From: Larkinella knui
GTDB taxonomy: Bacteria > Bacteroidota > Bacteroidia > Cytophagales > Spirosomataceae
Direction: 5' to 3'
DNA length: 64,000 nt
Assembly (NCBI RefSeq): GCF_003858645.1
Contig: NZ_RQJP01000006.1
Coordinates: 1-64,000, forward strand
The position numbers were made by a program, and so were the translations under genes. Shown piece by piece: positions 32,926-41,847 of this stretch (the stretch's first letter is position 1; the number at the start of each line of letters is the position of its first letter). The notes beneath the pieces are model-generated. The model was not told the DNA's origin. It made no database searches and saw only the letters and a program-made list of their open reading frames with translations.

Positions 32926-34872
32926 TTACAGCGCAGCAGTTATTGGTTTCCGGGCATCAAGGGCCGTGAAGGCTGAATTTTTGCTAATGTATTCGGGGAT
33001 TACCAGCTTAATAATATGCACTAATTTGTTCGCATCGCCTTCGACTAACCGATAGCGTAGCTCTTCTAAAACGGCTTTTATTTCTTTTACATCCGGTGTA
33101 TTGACGCGGGCAATCAGGATTTTAGGATGGTGTGTCGGTAAAGTCCGTTCGTTGGTATTTAATAACTCTTCAAACAATTTTTCGCCCGGGCGCAGACCGG
33201 TATAAACCACCTGGATCTCTTTTCCCGCACTATACCCGGAAAGATGAATCATTTTTCGGGCTAAATCGGCAATCCGGACGGGTTCGCCCATATCAAAAAC
33301 GAAGACTTCGCCCCCTTTTCCCATTGTTCCGGCTTCCAGTACCAGCTGACACGCTTCAGGAATCGTCATGAAGTAGCGAATAATGTCCGGGTGCGTAACG
33401 GTTACCGGTCCGCCGGTCTGAATTTGCTGCCGGAAAACGGTCACCACCGAACCATTTGACCCCAGTACATTACCAAACCGGGTAGTAATAAACCGGGTTT
33501 GCGGTAGTTTCCCACCCTGATAATTCAGACTTTGCACATACATTTCGGCCAGCCGTTTGGTTGCCCCCATCACATTGGTTGGGTTAACGGCTTTGTCGGT
33601 CGAAATCATAACAAACTTCCGGACGCCGAATCTGAGCGACAAATCCGCCACGATTTGAGTGCCCAGCACATTGACCCGTACGGCTTCGTATGGGTGTTGC
33701 TCCATCAGCGGAACGTGTTTATAAGCGGCTGCATGAAAGACAAAATCCGGTTTAACGTCGCGGAAAATATGATGCATCCGCACTTCATCGGCCACATCGC
33801 CAATTTTCAGGATCAATTTGGTAACTTCCACTACGCTTTTATACTCCCTGCGCAAATTGAATTCCAGATCAAACAAGGCCGACTCCGCCTGATCGAGCAA
33901 CACAATGGTGTGTGGCTTATGGCTGAGTACCTGCCGCACCAGTTCGCTCCCGATGGACCCGGCAGCTCCCGTAACCAGCACAACCTGATTGCGCACTTGC
34001 TCGCCAATGGCCGGATTGACAACCTGAATGGCAGCCCGTCCCAGCAAATCCTCGATCCGAACGTCCCGAATCTGCGAAGATTTCAGTTCGCCGTCGATCC
34101 ATTGCCCAACGGTCGGAATGGTTTTGACACTGACGTGATGGTGGAGAAAAAACTCCGTTATTTCATTCTTCTGAAGTAAATCGGCGGTTCCCATGGCTAA
34201 AATTACCTGCGGCAGAACAGCCTGATTTCGGATGTAACGCTCGTAGGCTTCCTGCCGCGAAATCACCTTTATCCCCTGAATTACTTTCTGAATTTTGTAC
34301 GGATTGTCGTCAATGAAAGCCAGGATTACATAGTGCTGTGCTGAATCCTGCGCCAATGCCTTGCGCGTTAATAGCCCTGTTTCGCCCGCACCATAAATCA
34401 AAACCGGCTGACGAACCCTTCCGTTTCTGGCCCTTAGGGTCCAATACAACGCTTTGGCCATAAACCGGCTAACCGACAACAATACCAGGCAGGAAAAATA
34501 ATCGATCAGTAGAATGGAAAGTGGAATATAAAAATGCACCTGGTCTGACAGATGCCAAATCAGCAATGAACCAACCGCAGTGACTACGCCACTAATGGTA
34601 ACGGCATAAACCAGTAACGTCACATCTTCCAGGCTGGTGTGTCGAATAATGCCCTGATACGGCCGAAACAGTAAAAAAAACAGAAACCGAATACTTACGA
34701 CACTACTCAGGCAATACAGAAAATCGGCCCGGTTCAGCTCACTTGTTTCGAAATTAAACCGCAGAAGGTAAGCAACCGAGAACGACACAATACAAATCAG
34801 TACATCGATGCTTAACACCAGATAGCTGGACACGAAACGCGTAGCTGTTGTTTTTAAGAAGAGTTCAATCAT
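32926..34872 (-). CDS. Membrane nucleotide-sugar 4,6-dehydratase (FlaA1/CapD/WbpM type)
   Basis: This 648-residue inner-membrane enzyme has four N-terminal membrane helices (within residues 10-145), a first Rossmann-like domain (about 160-280, IYGAGETGLLTRKAL) and a catalytic extended-SDR domain. The SDR domain has the NAD motif VTGAAGSIGSE, FHAAAYKHVPLMEQ and STDKAVNPTNVMGATKR. The catalytic tyrosine of normal SDRs is replaced by methionine (NVMGATKR), as is typical of WbpM/CapD/PglF enzymes that convert UDP-GlcNAc to 4-keto-6-deoxy sugars. It probably feeds surface polysaccharide or glycoprotein synthesis. It stands alone, with no polysaccharide cluster visible beside it. Confidence 0.9.
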   Translation of the reverse strand: MIELFLKTTATRFVSSYLVLSIDVLICIVSFSVAYLLRFNFETSELNRADFLYCLSSVVSIRFLFFLLFRPYQGIIRHTSLEDVTLLVYAVTISGVVTAVGSLLIWHLSDQVHFYIPLSILLIDYFSCLVLLSVSRFMAKALYWTLRARNGRVRQPVLIYGAGETGLLTRKALAQDSAQHYVILAFIDDNPYKIQKVIQGIKVISRQEAYERYIRNQAVLPQVILAMGTADLLQKNEITEFFLHHHVSVKTIPTVGQWIDGELKSSQIRDVRIEDLLGRAAIQVVNPAIGEQVRNQVVLVTGAAGSIGSELVRQVLSHKPHTIVLLDQAESALFDLEFNLRREYKSVVEVTKLILKIGDVADEVRMHHIFRDVKPDFVFHAAAYKHVPLMEQHPYEAVRVNVLGTQIVADLSLRFGVRKFVMISTDKAVNPTNVMGATKRLAEMYVQSLNYQGGKLPQTRFITTRFGNVLGSNGSVVTVFRQQIQTGGPVTVTHPDIIRYFMTIPEACQLVLEAGTMGKGGEVFVFDMGEPVRIADLARKMIHLSGYSAGKEIQVVYTGLRPGEKLFEELLNTNERTLPTHHPKILIARVNTPDVKEIKAVLEELRYRLVEGDANKLVHIIKLVIPEYISKNSAFTALDARKPITAAL

Positions 34873-34999
34873 CTTACAGGTCGGTGAGTACGGCTATTTC
34901 ACCCGTTTCAAATTCTATTTAGAAATGAATTTATGTTATTTGCTAATACAATCAACTATAAATTAGTAAAAATAATCATTCTAAATTCGTATCATTTCC

Positions 35000-35917
35000 T
35001 TATTTCAACAGGTCTTTCAGGGCTGGTAATAAATCCGGAAATAAATACTTAAATGTGGTTTCCTCCCGTATCCGCTTGTTTAACACATAATTACCTCCCA
35101 AGACGACAATCGCCATTTCGCCAAAAAGTAACCGAATGGCAAAAGCCGGAACGCGGGGCAAAAGACGAGGTTTGTCGAGTAGTTCTATTATTTGACGTGT
35201 GAAGGTCTCATTAGTCACAGGCTTGGCCGCAACTGCGTTATAAACTCCCTGCCAATGCGCTTCGGTAGTCGCCTGAAGGTACATCCGGCAGAGGTCATCG
35301 ATGTGAATCCAGGACATATACTGCTGCCCCGAACCCAGGGGAGCACCCGCTCCCAGGCGAATGGGTTGCACGAGTTTGGGCAATGCCCCGCCCTCCATGG
35401 TCAGCACAATTCCGGTCCGGAGCTTGACCGTCCGAATGCCCAGCCCGGCAATTTCATCGACAGAACGCTCCCAGGCCCGAACCACCTGCGCCAGAAAATC
35501 ACTGCCGCCTTCGCTGGTTTCGGTCAGCGGGCGATCGCCGGTGTCGCCCCCATAATAGCCAATGGCCGACGACGCTATAAAAGACAGAACGTGGTGTTTG
35601 CCCGAGCGCAGGGCACTGGCCAATAATTGAGTCGATTTGGTTCGGCTTTCGATAATCTGCTGCTTGCGCTGGTCGGTCCAGCGCTCGTCGGCAATGCCAG
35701 TCCCGGCCAGGTGAATAATGTGGTCGGCCGTCAGAATGGCCTGCGGGTCGATATGACCTTTATCAATATCCCACTGATAAACCGTTACGTTCGAAATCTC
35801 TTTTTTTGCCGCCGAGCGACTGAGAAGCGAAACTTGAAAGCCCTGCTGAATCAGAAGGTGGGTAAGCCGGCGGCCGATGGTTCCGGTGCCGCCGGTAATC
35901 AGAATAGTTTTTGCCAT
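35000..35917 (-). CDS. TIGR01777-family NAD-dependent epimerase
   Basis: This 305-residue cytoplasmic SDR-like protein has the nucleotide motif LITGGTGTIGRRL at the N-terminus, HLAGTGIADERWTDQRK, SSAIGYYGGDTGDRPLTE and RTGIVLTMEGGALPKL. These are the hallmark of the TIGR01777/YfcH subgroup. The C-terminal DUF1731-like segment (RLLFGEMAIVVLGGNYVLNKRI) is present. Substrate is unknown for the family. The gene is 60 bp upstream of dsbD's stop on the same strand and probably has its own transcript. Confidence 0.9.
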   Translation of the reverse strand: MAKTILITGGTGTIGRRLTHLLIQQGFQVSLLSRSAAKKEISNVTVYQWDIDKGHIDPQAILTADHIIHLAGTGIADERWTDQRKQQIIESRTKSTQLLASALRSGKHHVLSFIASSAIGYYGGDTGDRPLTETSEGGSDFLAQVVRAWERSVDEIAGLGIRTVKLRTGIVLTMEGGALPKLVQPIRLGAGAPLGSGQQYMSWIHIDDLCRMYLQATTEAHWQGVYNAVAAKPVTNETFTRQIIELLDKPRLLPRVPAFAIRLLFGEMAIVVLGGNYVLNKRIREETTFKYLFPDLLPALKDLLK

Positions 35918-35977
35918 GACGATAGAGGATGGTCATGGTTTAACCAAACGTGGAATGGATTTGTTACCTGACCCTTC

Positions 35978-38149
35978 TTATTTCAAAGCTGATAATACCG
36001 GCTGGTTTGGGGCCGATGAAGCCGCCGGAAGCGTTACCGACGCTGCAAAAATCTGCTTGCCTTCGTCCAGAAAACCGGCAAAGTTATTGACATCCAGGTC
36101 GTAGTTTTTGGGTTTGACCAACAGTTTCCCCGTGTGGTCTACCAGGCAATAATGGGGCTGGGCATTGTTGTTGTAACGCACGATCTGCAAGTCGGCATTT
36201 TGTGCTCCGATGGTTTTCTTCTGCTTTTTATCGTAGGTCGACGTGTACCAGGCCGATTCGGGCAATTCGGTTTTGTCATCGACATACAGCGCCAGAATGA
36301 CGTAATCGTTTTGCAACCGGCGCATGATCGGCTCTTCCGACCAAACCCGGGCTTCCATTTCCCGACAATTCACGCAACCGTGTCCGGTAAAATCAATAAA
36401 AACCGGCTTGTTCACTTTTGCCGCATAGGCCAGTGCCTGTTTGTAATCAAAAAAGCCCTGAAGTCCGTGCGGTAAGCGAAACAGCTCGCTGTATTTCGGT
36501 TTTTCCCCCAATGCATCCGGCTCGGGGGCAGAACCGCTAGTGCTCCGAAACCCAAAATCCTGGGTGGTTTCGGGCGGTAAATAACCGGCCAGGGCTTTCA
36601 GGGGTGCTCCCCACAAACCAGGAATCATGTAAACGACAAACGCGAACGTGACAATGGCCAGCAAAAGACGCGGCACGCTGACGGTTTTGGTTTCGCTGTC
36701 GTGTGGCAAACGAACTTTCCCGAGCAGATAAAAACCGATCAAAGCGAAAATAACGATCCAAAAAGCCAGATAAACTTCGCGATCGAGCAGATTCCAGTGG
36801 TAAACCTGGTCGGCAATACTCAGAAATTTCAGGGCCAGCGCCAGTTCCAGAAAACCGAGAACCACTTTTACCGAATTGAGCCAGCCCCCCGATTTGGGCA
36901 AGCTTTTGAGCCACTGCGGAAAAGCCGCAAACAGCGTAAACGGAATGGCAAAAGCCGCCGAAAATGCCGCCATACCGACAATGGGTTTTACCACTTCGCC
37001 CCCCGCCGACGCTACCAGCAAACTGCCGACAATGGGCCCGGTGCAGGAAAACGACACCAGCACCAGCGTGAAAGCCATGAACAGAATACCGGCAATACCG
37101 CCTTTTTCAGCTTTGGCATCCATTGAATTGACCAGCGAATTCGGCAGGACGATTTCAAACAATCCCAGAAAAGACAGGCCAAAAATGAAGAAGATAGCGA
37201 AAAACAGAACATTTGGCAGCCAGTGTGTACTGACAAAATTGGCAAAAGCCGGACCATTGATTCGGGAAACCACCGTTCCGATCAGCACGTAAATAAAGAT
37301 AATGGACAAACCATACAGAACCGCTTTCCACAAACCGTGATCCTGTTTGGTGAAGTAGCTGACGGTCATCGGGATAATCGGAAAGACGCAGGGCGTCAGC
37401 AATGCCAGCAGACCCGACAGAAAAGCCGCAATCATAAAACCGAGCAACGACTCTTCAGGCTTTTTGGCCTCATCAAGGGCGAGTTGCGGATCGGCCACCG
37501 GCGCTTCGGCGGGCTTTACCGTTTCTGAATCAGCCCCTACAGCTTCGGCCGAAGGCGCAACCGCAACACGGGAACGGGTCGTGTCCCGATTCGTCGAAAC
37601 CGGCTCCGATGCTGCGGTTTTCGACGCAAGGGTCGAAGTAGCCGGAGTTCCTGATGTGGGCGTAGAAGCAACACCGGCCGTTTTAATACGGACCGTAAAT
37701 TCGTGTTCGGTGGGCGGCAGGCAATTGGTTCCGGAGCAGGTCTGGTATTCAAGGGTGCCTTCGATAACCGGGTTGGCTTTCAGGATCCTGACCTTCTGAA
37801 CCAGCGCGGCTTTTGTCTCGAAAAACCGTACTTTGCTATTCCAGACTTCTTCAAACTCTTCTTTTGGAGCGAGCGAGGCAAAGGCGCCCACTTTTTCGAA
37901 ACTTCCGTTTTCCTTCAATTTCAGGGTGGTCGGAATCGGGCCAATATCCGGATTCAGATCGGATGCGTACATGTGCCAGCCTTTATCAATGGTGGCATTC
38001 ATCCGGATTTCAACCACATCACCAACCCTGGCGTCGGTTTTTGACGCGGTAAAGGTCCAATGCGTTGGATCGGGTTGAATTTGTGCTGCAGCCGTCAGCA
38101 CGACAAAAAAAGCCGTCAAAAAAGAGAAAAAACTACCAACTTGTTTCAT
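35978..38149 (-). CDS. dsbD: Thiol:disulfide interchange protein DsbD
   Basis: This 723-residue inner-membrane protein carries electrons from cytoplasmic thioredoxin to periplasmic thiol proteins. A signal peptide precedes an N-terminal DsbD-alpha-like domain (cysteines in YQTCSGTNCLPP). A long low-complexity linker follows (about 170-225), then an eight-helix DsbD-beta core with its redox cysteines in LLTPCVFPIIPM and VSFSCTGPIVGS. The C-terminal thioredoxin domain has active site GCVNC (FIDFTGHGCVNCREME). All three cysteine pairs are intact. Loss of disulfide in exported proteins or cytochrome c maturation depends on this route. A -7 box lies about 45 bp upstream. Confidence 0.94.
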   Translation of the reverse strand: MKQVGSFFSFLTAFFVVLTAAAQIQPDPTHWTFTASKTDARVGDVVEIRMNATIDKGWHMYASDLNPDIGPIPTTLKLKENGSFEKVGAFASLAPKEEFEEVWNSKVRFFETKAALVQKVRILKANPVIEGTLEYQTCSGTNCLPPTEHEFTVRIKTAGVASTPTSGTPATSTLASKTAASEPVSTNRDTTRSRVAVAPSAEAVGADSETVKPAEAPVADPQLALDEAKKPEESLLGFMIAAFLSGLLALLTPCVFPIIPMTVSYFTKQDHGLWKAVLYGLSIIFIYVLIGTVVSRINGPAFANFVSTHWLPNVLFFAIFFIFGLSFLGLFEIVLPNSLVNSMDAKAEKGGIAGILFMAFTLVLVSFSCTGPIVGSLLVASAGGEVVKPIVGMAAFSAAFAIPFTLFAAFPQWLKSLPKSGGWLNSVKVVLGFLELALALKFLSIADQVYHWNLLDREVYLAFWIVIFALIGFYLLGKVRLPHDSETKTVSVPRLLLAIVTFAFVVYMIPGLWGAPLKALAGYLPPETTQDFGFRSTSGSAPEPDALGEKPKYSELFRLPHGLQGFFDYKQALAYAAKVNKPVFIDFTGHGCVNCREMEARVWSEEPIMRRLQNDYVILALYVDDKTELPESAWYTSTYDKKQKKTIGAQNADLQIVRYNNNAQPHYCLVDHTGKLLVKPKNYDLDVNNFAGFLDEGKQIFAASVTLPAASSAPNQPVLSALK

Positions 38150-38193
38150 ATCAATGGCTTACTAATTTGCCCAATGTTACAACACGATTTCTG

Positions 38194-38201
38194 CAAAAAT
38201 A
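38194..38201 (-). promoter_or_regulatory. -7 box candidate of dsbD
   Basis: The minus strand reads TATTTTTG (TAnnTTTG), with TTTG 15 bp further upstream (38217-38220) as a possible -33 element. The start codon is about 45 bp downstream. Confidence 0.45.
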
Positions 38202-38232
38202 TTTCCAATCCGTTCACAAATCATCGAACAGC

Positions 38233-38266
38233 AAAAAAAACACCCTGCCGGAGTTCCAGCGGGGTG
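38233..38266 (-). terminator. Intrinsic terminator downstream of the PhyH gene
   Basis: On the minus strand CACCCCGC pairs with GCAGGGTG (one G-U pair) and is followed by T8. It ends the transcript coming from the dioxygenase gene, after the possible micro-ORF. Confidence 0.75.
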
Positions 38267-38301
38267 TTCTACACAACCAACCTATATTTTAGTCAAAAGC
38301 T

Positions 38302-38364
38302 TTAGAAGAGCCAAAAGAGCAACGACAGAAGAGTAAAGAAGACTAATTCGATTACGAAGGCCAT
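38302..38364 (-). CDS. Possible 20-residue membrane micropeptide
   Basis: An ATG-to-TAA frame 33 bp downstream of the dioxygenase stop and 35 bp before the terminator encodes an almost purely hydrophobic 20-residue peptide (begins MAFVIELVFF, ends LLFWLF). It resembles a single transmembrane helix with one acidic residue. Frames this short arise by chance, but the position inside a terminated transcript makes it worth recording. Confidence 0.3.
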   Translation of the reverse strand: MAFVIELVFFTLLSLLFWLF

Positions 38365-38396
38365 CAGTCTGTATTCTCTTGTCTAAACTCTCTTAT

Positions 38397-39236
38397 CTAT
38401 TCCGCACGACTGAAAAGCAGTGGATTTAATTCGCTTTCCGGTTTGCTGCCAACGGGGTAGCTACCCAGCCACGTCGTCCAATCGGCTTCCTGATACGTAT
38501 TTTGGGGTTTAGAAATAGTCTGGTCTTTATCCATGTAAATCATCGTCATCACTTTACGCGGGGTGCTGGAGGTGTTCGGCCCGGCGCGGTGGAACGTCCA
38601 GCCGGCGTGGTAGCTCACTTCGCCCAGTTCAAATGGCGTATCGTTGATGTTGAAATTCTGGTTGGCTAATTCTTCGGCCAGCAATCGCTCGCTTTCGTCG
38701 CTTATTTCAATATTTCGGCCAATTTCCACGCCCTGGCTTTGTTCGGCAAAGGCCAGCGGTCCCATTTCCATGGGGGTGTCCTGCAAAGGAATCCAGACGG
38801 TAACGGTTTTGGGCGACGACAGGGGCCAGTAGAACTGATCGGCGTGCCAGGGTGTGAAGCCACCCGACGGTTCTTTATACAACGCCTGGTCGTGGTAGAG
38901 CCGGACGCCGTCGACGCCCATTAGATCGGCCCCGATTTTGGCCAGCCGGCGCGAAAAGACAAACTCCCGGGCCGTTTCGTCTTCCCGCCAGAGGTTCATA
39001 ATCTGGAGAAACGCCCGCTCATAAGTCGTGCGTTCCTCCATTGACTTGGTCAACGTATTTAGCTTAATTACCAGCTTGGTAATCACATCGCCATAATGCC
39101 GGAGAACTTCCGGGCTAAGCACGTGTTTTAACTTTACATAACCGTTTTTTTGATAAAACGCGATCGCTTCCGGACTGACAATGTAGTCTTCATTCAGTTC
39201 CTGTGCTAAAGAAGCGGTATCAACGGTCACTTGCAT
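38397..39236 (-). CDS. Phytanoyl-CoA dioxygenase family protein
   Basis: This 279-residue cytoplasmic protein belongs to the PhyH branch of Fe(II)/2-oxoglutarate oxygenases. The iron-binding HxD is in TPWHADQFYW (His and Asp), the distal His is in SYHAGWTFHRAGPNTS, and the following arginine would bind 2-oxoglutarate. The first 30 residues (SPEAIAFYQKNGYVKLKHVLSP) are the standard PhyH opening. Substrate cannot be read from sequence; bacterial relatives hydroxylate small molecules such as ectoine, amino acids or lipids. It is divergent from an AraC-type regulator whose cupin domain could sense its substrate. Confidence 0.88.
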   Translation of the reverse strand: MQVTVDTASLAQELNEDYIVSPEAIAFYQKNGYVKLKHVLSPEVLRHYGDVITKLVIKLNTLTKSMEERTTYERAFLQIMNLWREDETAREFVFSRRLAKIGADLMGVDGVRLYHDQALYKEPSGGFTPWHADQFYWPLSSPKTVTVWIPLQDTPMEMGPLAFAEQSQGVEIGRNIEISDESERLLAEELANQNFNINDTPFELGEVSYHAGWTFHRAGPNTSSTPRKVMTMIYMDKDQTISKPQNTYQEADWTTWLGSYPVGSKPESELNPLLFSRAE

Positions 39237-39323
39237 ACGGGCAATGGGTTTAGGAAAAATCAGTAGTACAAAATTGGTTCAATTGTTTCTTGTAAAAATT
39301 TAATTATTATTCCAATAAGTGTA

Positions 39324-39331
39324 TAATTTTG
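39324..39331 (+). promoter_or_regulatory. -7 box of the AraC regulator gene
   Basis: TAATTTTG matches TAnnTTTG. It lies about 49 bp upstream of the GTG start at 39380 and overlaps the alternative TTG start at 39329, which therefore cannot be used if this promoter is real. Confidence 0.5.
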
Positions 39332-39379
39332 ACTTTATGTTCCCCTTATTACTCCCCAAGAGTAAAAATACTGCATGTT

Positions 39380-40249
39380 GTGAAAGCTTTATTTGAAAAA
39401 ATTGAACTGGGAGATCACACTTCCCTGCGGGTGACGCACGTCCGGCTGCCTTATTTTGATGCTCCCTGGCATTTTCATCCGGAATATGAACTGACGTATA
39501 TCATCCGCAGCCACGGCAAACGGTTTGTCGGTGATCATATTGAACCCTTCTACAGCGGTGACCTGGTGTTGTTAGGACCCGATTTACCGCACTTCTGGCG
39601 CAATGATGATGAATATTACCACCCGGATTCGGACCAGCAGGCGGAAGCCATCGTGGTCCAGTTTTCCAGGACGCTGGGCGATACCGTATTACCCCAATTA
39701 CCGGAAACACAACCGCTTATCGCCTTATTAAATCAGGCCCGGTATGGGTTGCGGTTTGGGGTCGAAAAGGCGGCTGACGTAAAACCTGCTCTGGAAAGGT
39801 TGTTGCTCTGCGACGGTCTCGAACGGTTACTGCGCCTGCTTTATCTCCTGCAACAACTCACCGACGACCCCAACGCCGTGATGCTGGCGAGCGACAATTA
39901 TGAATTGAAAGCCAGTGAAGCCGAAACCGAGCGGATGAAACGGGTACTCGACTTTATGCTGGCCCATTTTCGGGAAGAAATCCGGGTGGACGATATGGCT
40001 TCCGTGGCGGGTATGGCTCCGGCAGCTTTTTGCCGGTATTTCCGGAAGCGGACCCGCAAATCGTTTATCGAGTATCTCAACGAACTGCGGATCAGCCACG
40101 CCCGTAAATTGCTGGTGCAGTCGGATCTCAGCATTAGTCAGGTTGGTCTGGAATGCGGATTCAACAATATTTCGCATTTTCACCGGCAATTTAAACTGCA
40201 TAACGGTACGACGCCCCTGAAATACCAGTCGCTGCAACATAATAAGTAG
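39380..40249 (+). CDS. AraC-family transcriptional regulator with cupin sensor
   Basis: I choose the GTG at 39380 (MKALFEKIELG); the frame is open to a TTG at 39329, which overlaps the promoter box. The 289-residue protein has an N-terminal cupin/AraC-binding domain (about 10-110, WHFHPEYELTYIIRSHGKRFVGDH, GDLVLLGPDLPHFW) that would bind a small ligand. The C-terminal double HTH (about 185-285) includes ISQVGLECGFNNISHFHRQFKLHNGTTP, the second HTH. It is divergent from the PhyH dioxygenase gene with a 143-bp gap and probably controls it. Confidence 0.9.
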   Translation: MKALFEKIELGDHTSLRVTHVRLPYFDAPWHFHPEYELTYIIRSHGKRFVGDHIEPFYSGDLVLLGPDLPHFWRNDDEYYHPDSDQQAEAIVVQFSRTLGDTVLPQLPETQPLIALLNQARYGLRFGVEKAADVKPALERLLLCDGLERLLRLLYLLQQLTDDPNAVMLASDNYELKASEAETERMKRVLDFMLAHFREEIRVDDMASVAGMAPAAFCRYFRKRTRKSFIEYLNELRISHARKLLVQSDLSISQVGLECGFNNISHFHRQFKLHNGTTPLKYQSLQHNK

Positions 40250-40289
40250 AAGACAACAAGAATGCTGTTTTTCTCCGTACTTTTGTAGT

Positions 40290-40396
40290 ACGTACCTACG
40301 GATCGCACGGGCACCCCCGTTTAGTCCGTATTTCTTAGTTGCTAATTTAAAAATTTCACGGACTGAGCAGGGGCGTCCGTGCGATCCGTAGGGCGT
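40290..40396. repeat. Dispersed inverted-repeat element, copy 2
   Basis: This 107-bp element starts ACGTACCTACGG and has long imperfect arms (CTACGGATCGCACGG near the left end, CCGTGCGATCCGTAGG near the right) around an AT-rich centre. It lies between the AraC gene and glyA, which point the same way. Copies 1 and 3 lie between convergent genes. Confidence 0.8.
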
Positions 40397-40448
40397 CAAC
40401 TATATCGTTAACTTGTTAATAACCAACCGCTTCGGCAAACCGTTTATT

Positions 40449-41741
40449 ATGTCGACACTCGTTTCTCCCATTATCCGTGATACGCAGGTATTTGAGCTGA
40501 TCGCCCAAGAACAGCACCGTCAGGAATCCGGTATTGAACTGATCGCTTCCGAAAATTTCGTCTCCAAACAAGTGATGGAAGCGGCCGGAACGGTTTTGAC
40601 GAATAAATATGCCGAAGGCTTACCCGGCAAACGGTATTACGGCGGCTGCGAAGTGGTGGATCAAATCGAGCAGTTGGCAATCGACCGGGTGAAAGAACTG
40701 TTCGGAGCTTCGTGGGCCAACGTACAGCCGCATTCGGGCGCTCAGGCCAACACAGCGGTATTTCTGGCCTGCCTGAAACCGGGCGATACCATTCTGGGTT
40801 TCGACCTGTCGCACGGTGGTCACCTGACCCACGGTTCGGCGGTCAACATTTCAGGAAAATATTTTCGGCCCACTTTTTATGGCGTCGAGCAGGAAACCGG
40901 TGTAATTAATTATGATACCGTAGAAGAAACGGCCCACCGCGAACGCCCCAAACTGTTGATTTGTGGCGCTTCGGCCTACAGCCGCGATTGGGATTACGTT
41001 CGTTTGCGCGCCATTGCCGACTCGGTGGGGGCGTTGTTGCTGGCGGATATTTCGCACCCGGCCGGCCTGATTGCCAAAGGGTTGCTCAACGATCCGATGG
41101 ATCATTGCCACATTGTTACCACGACCACGCACAAAACCCTGCGCGGACCACGTGGCGGGATGATTATGCTGCGGAATGACTTTGAAAACCCGTTTGGCAT
41201 CAAAACCCCCAAAGGTGATTTGCGGATGATGTCGTCGTTGCTCGATTCGGGCGTGTTTCCGGGTACACAGGGTGGTCCACTGGAACATATTATTGCCGCT
41301 AAAGCCATTGCGTTCGGCGAAGCTTTATCCGATGAATTTGGCGATTATGCCAATCAGATTCAGCGAAATGCGCAGGCTATGGCCGCGGCTTTTGTAGCGA
41401 AAGGGTATAAAATTATTTCGGGCGGAACCGATAACCATTTGATGCTGATCGATTTACGATCGAAAGGACTATCGGGAAAACTGGCGGAAAACACGCTCAT
41501 CAAAGCCGATATTACGATCAATAAAAACATGGTTCCTTTCGATGACAAATCCCCAATGGTCACATCGGGGATGCGGGTAGGCACGGCGGCCGTAACCACA
41601 CGCGGTATGAAAGAATCTGATATGGAGCAAATTGTCGTATATATAGACGACGTGCTGATGAACCACGATAATGAAGCTAAAATTCAGGTGATAAAAGAAG
41701 AAATCAATTCCTGGATGAAAGCGTTTCCACTTTATAATTAA
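40449..41741 (+). CDS. glyA: Serine hydroxymethyltransferase
   Basis: This 430-residue PLP enzyme interconverts serine and glycine with transfer of a one-carbon unit to tetrahydrofolate in the cytoplasm. Visible family motifs are [10 protein letters not shown] near the N-terminus, [38 protein letters not shown], the PLP-lysine segment [14 protein letters not shown] and [14 protein letters not shown]. The start is the ATG giving MSTLVSPII; twelve codons upstream in frame lack homology. Length is normal. It is followed by a repeat-rich gap of 106 bp and then tatC on the same strand. Confidence 0.96.
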   Translation: MSTLVSPIIRDTQVFELIAQEQHRQESGIELIASENFVSKQVMEAAGTVLTNKYAEGLPGKRYYGGCEVVDQIEQLAIDRVKELFGASWANVQPHSGAQANTAVFLACLKPGDTILGFDLSHGGHLTHGSAVNISGKYFRPTFYGVEQETGVINYDTVEETAHRERPKLLICGASAYSRDWDYVRLRAIADSVGALLLADISHPAGLIAKGLLNDPMDHCHIVTTTTHKTLRGPRGGMIMLRNDFENPFGIKTPKGDLRMMSSLLDSGVFPGTQGGPLEHIIAAKAIAFGEALSDEFGDYANQIQRNAQAMAAAFVAKGYKIISGGTDNHLMLIDLRSKGLSGKLAENTLIKADITINKNMVPFDDKSPMVTSGMRVGTAAVTTRGMKESDMEQIVVYIDDVLMNHDNEAKIQVIKEEINSWMKAFPLYN

Positions 41742-41745
41742 TTGT

Positions 41746-41843
41746 GAATGAGTGATTGAGTGATTGAGTGAATGGTTTGCCGGGAATCCGATCCTTTTAC
41801 AGATTATTCACTCAATCACTCATTCACTCATTTACTCATTTAC
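41746..41843. repeat. GAGTGATT octamer repeats forming a large inverted repeat
   Basis: The left arm (41746-41773) consists of GAATGAGTGATT, GAGTGATT and GAGTGAAT units in an 8-bp period. The right arm (41806-41843) is the reverse complement pattern (ATTCACTCAATCACTCATTC) followed by two CATTTACT units. A 20-bp perfect match can pair across about 32 nt. It occupies almost the whole glyA-tatC gap and ends 5 bp before the tatC start. Confidence 0.8.
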
Positions 41844-41847
41844 TTCA

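Noticed and set aside
39329-39379. TTG start of the AraC regulator
   Set aside because: The codon overlaps the TAATTTTG promoter box. The GTG at 39380 gives a normal N-terminus.
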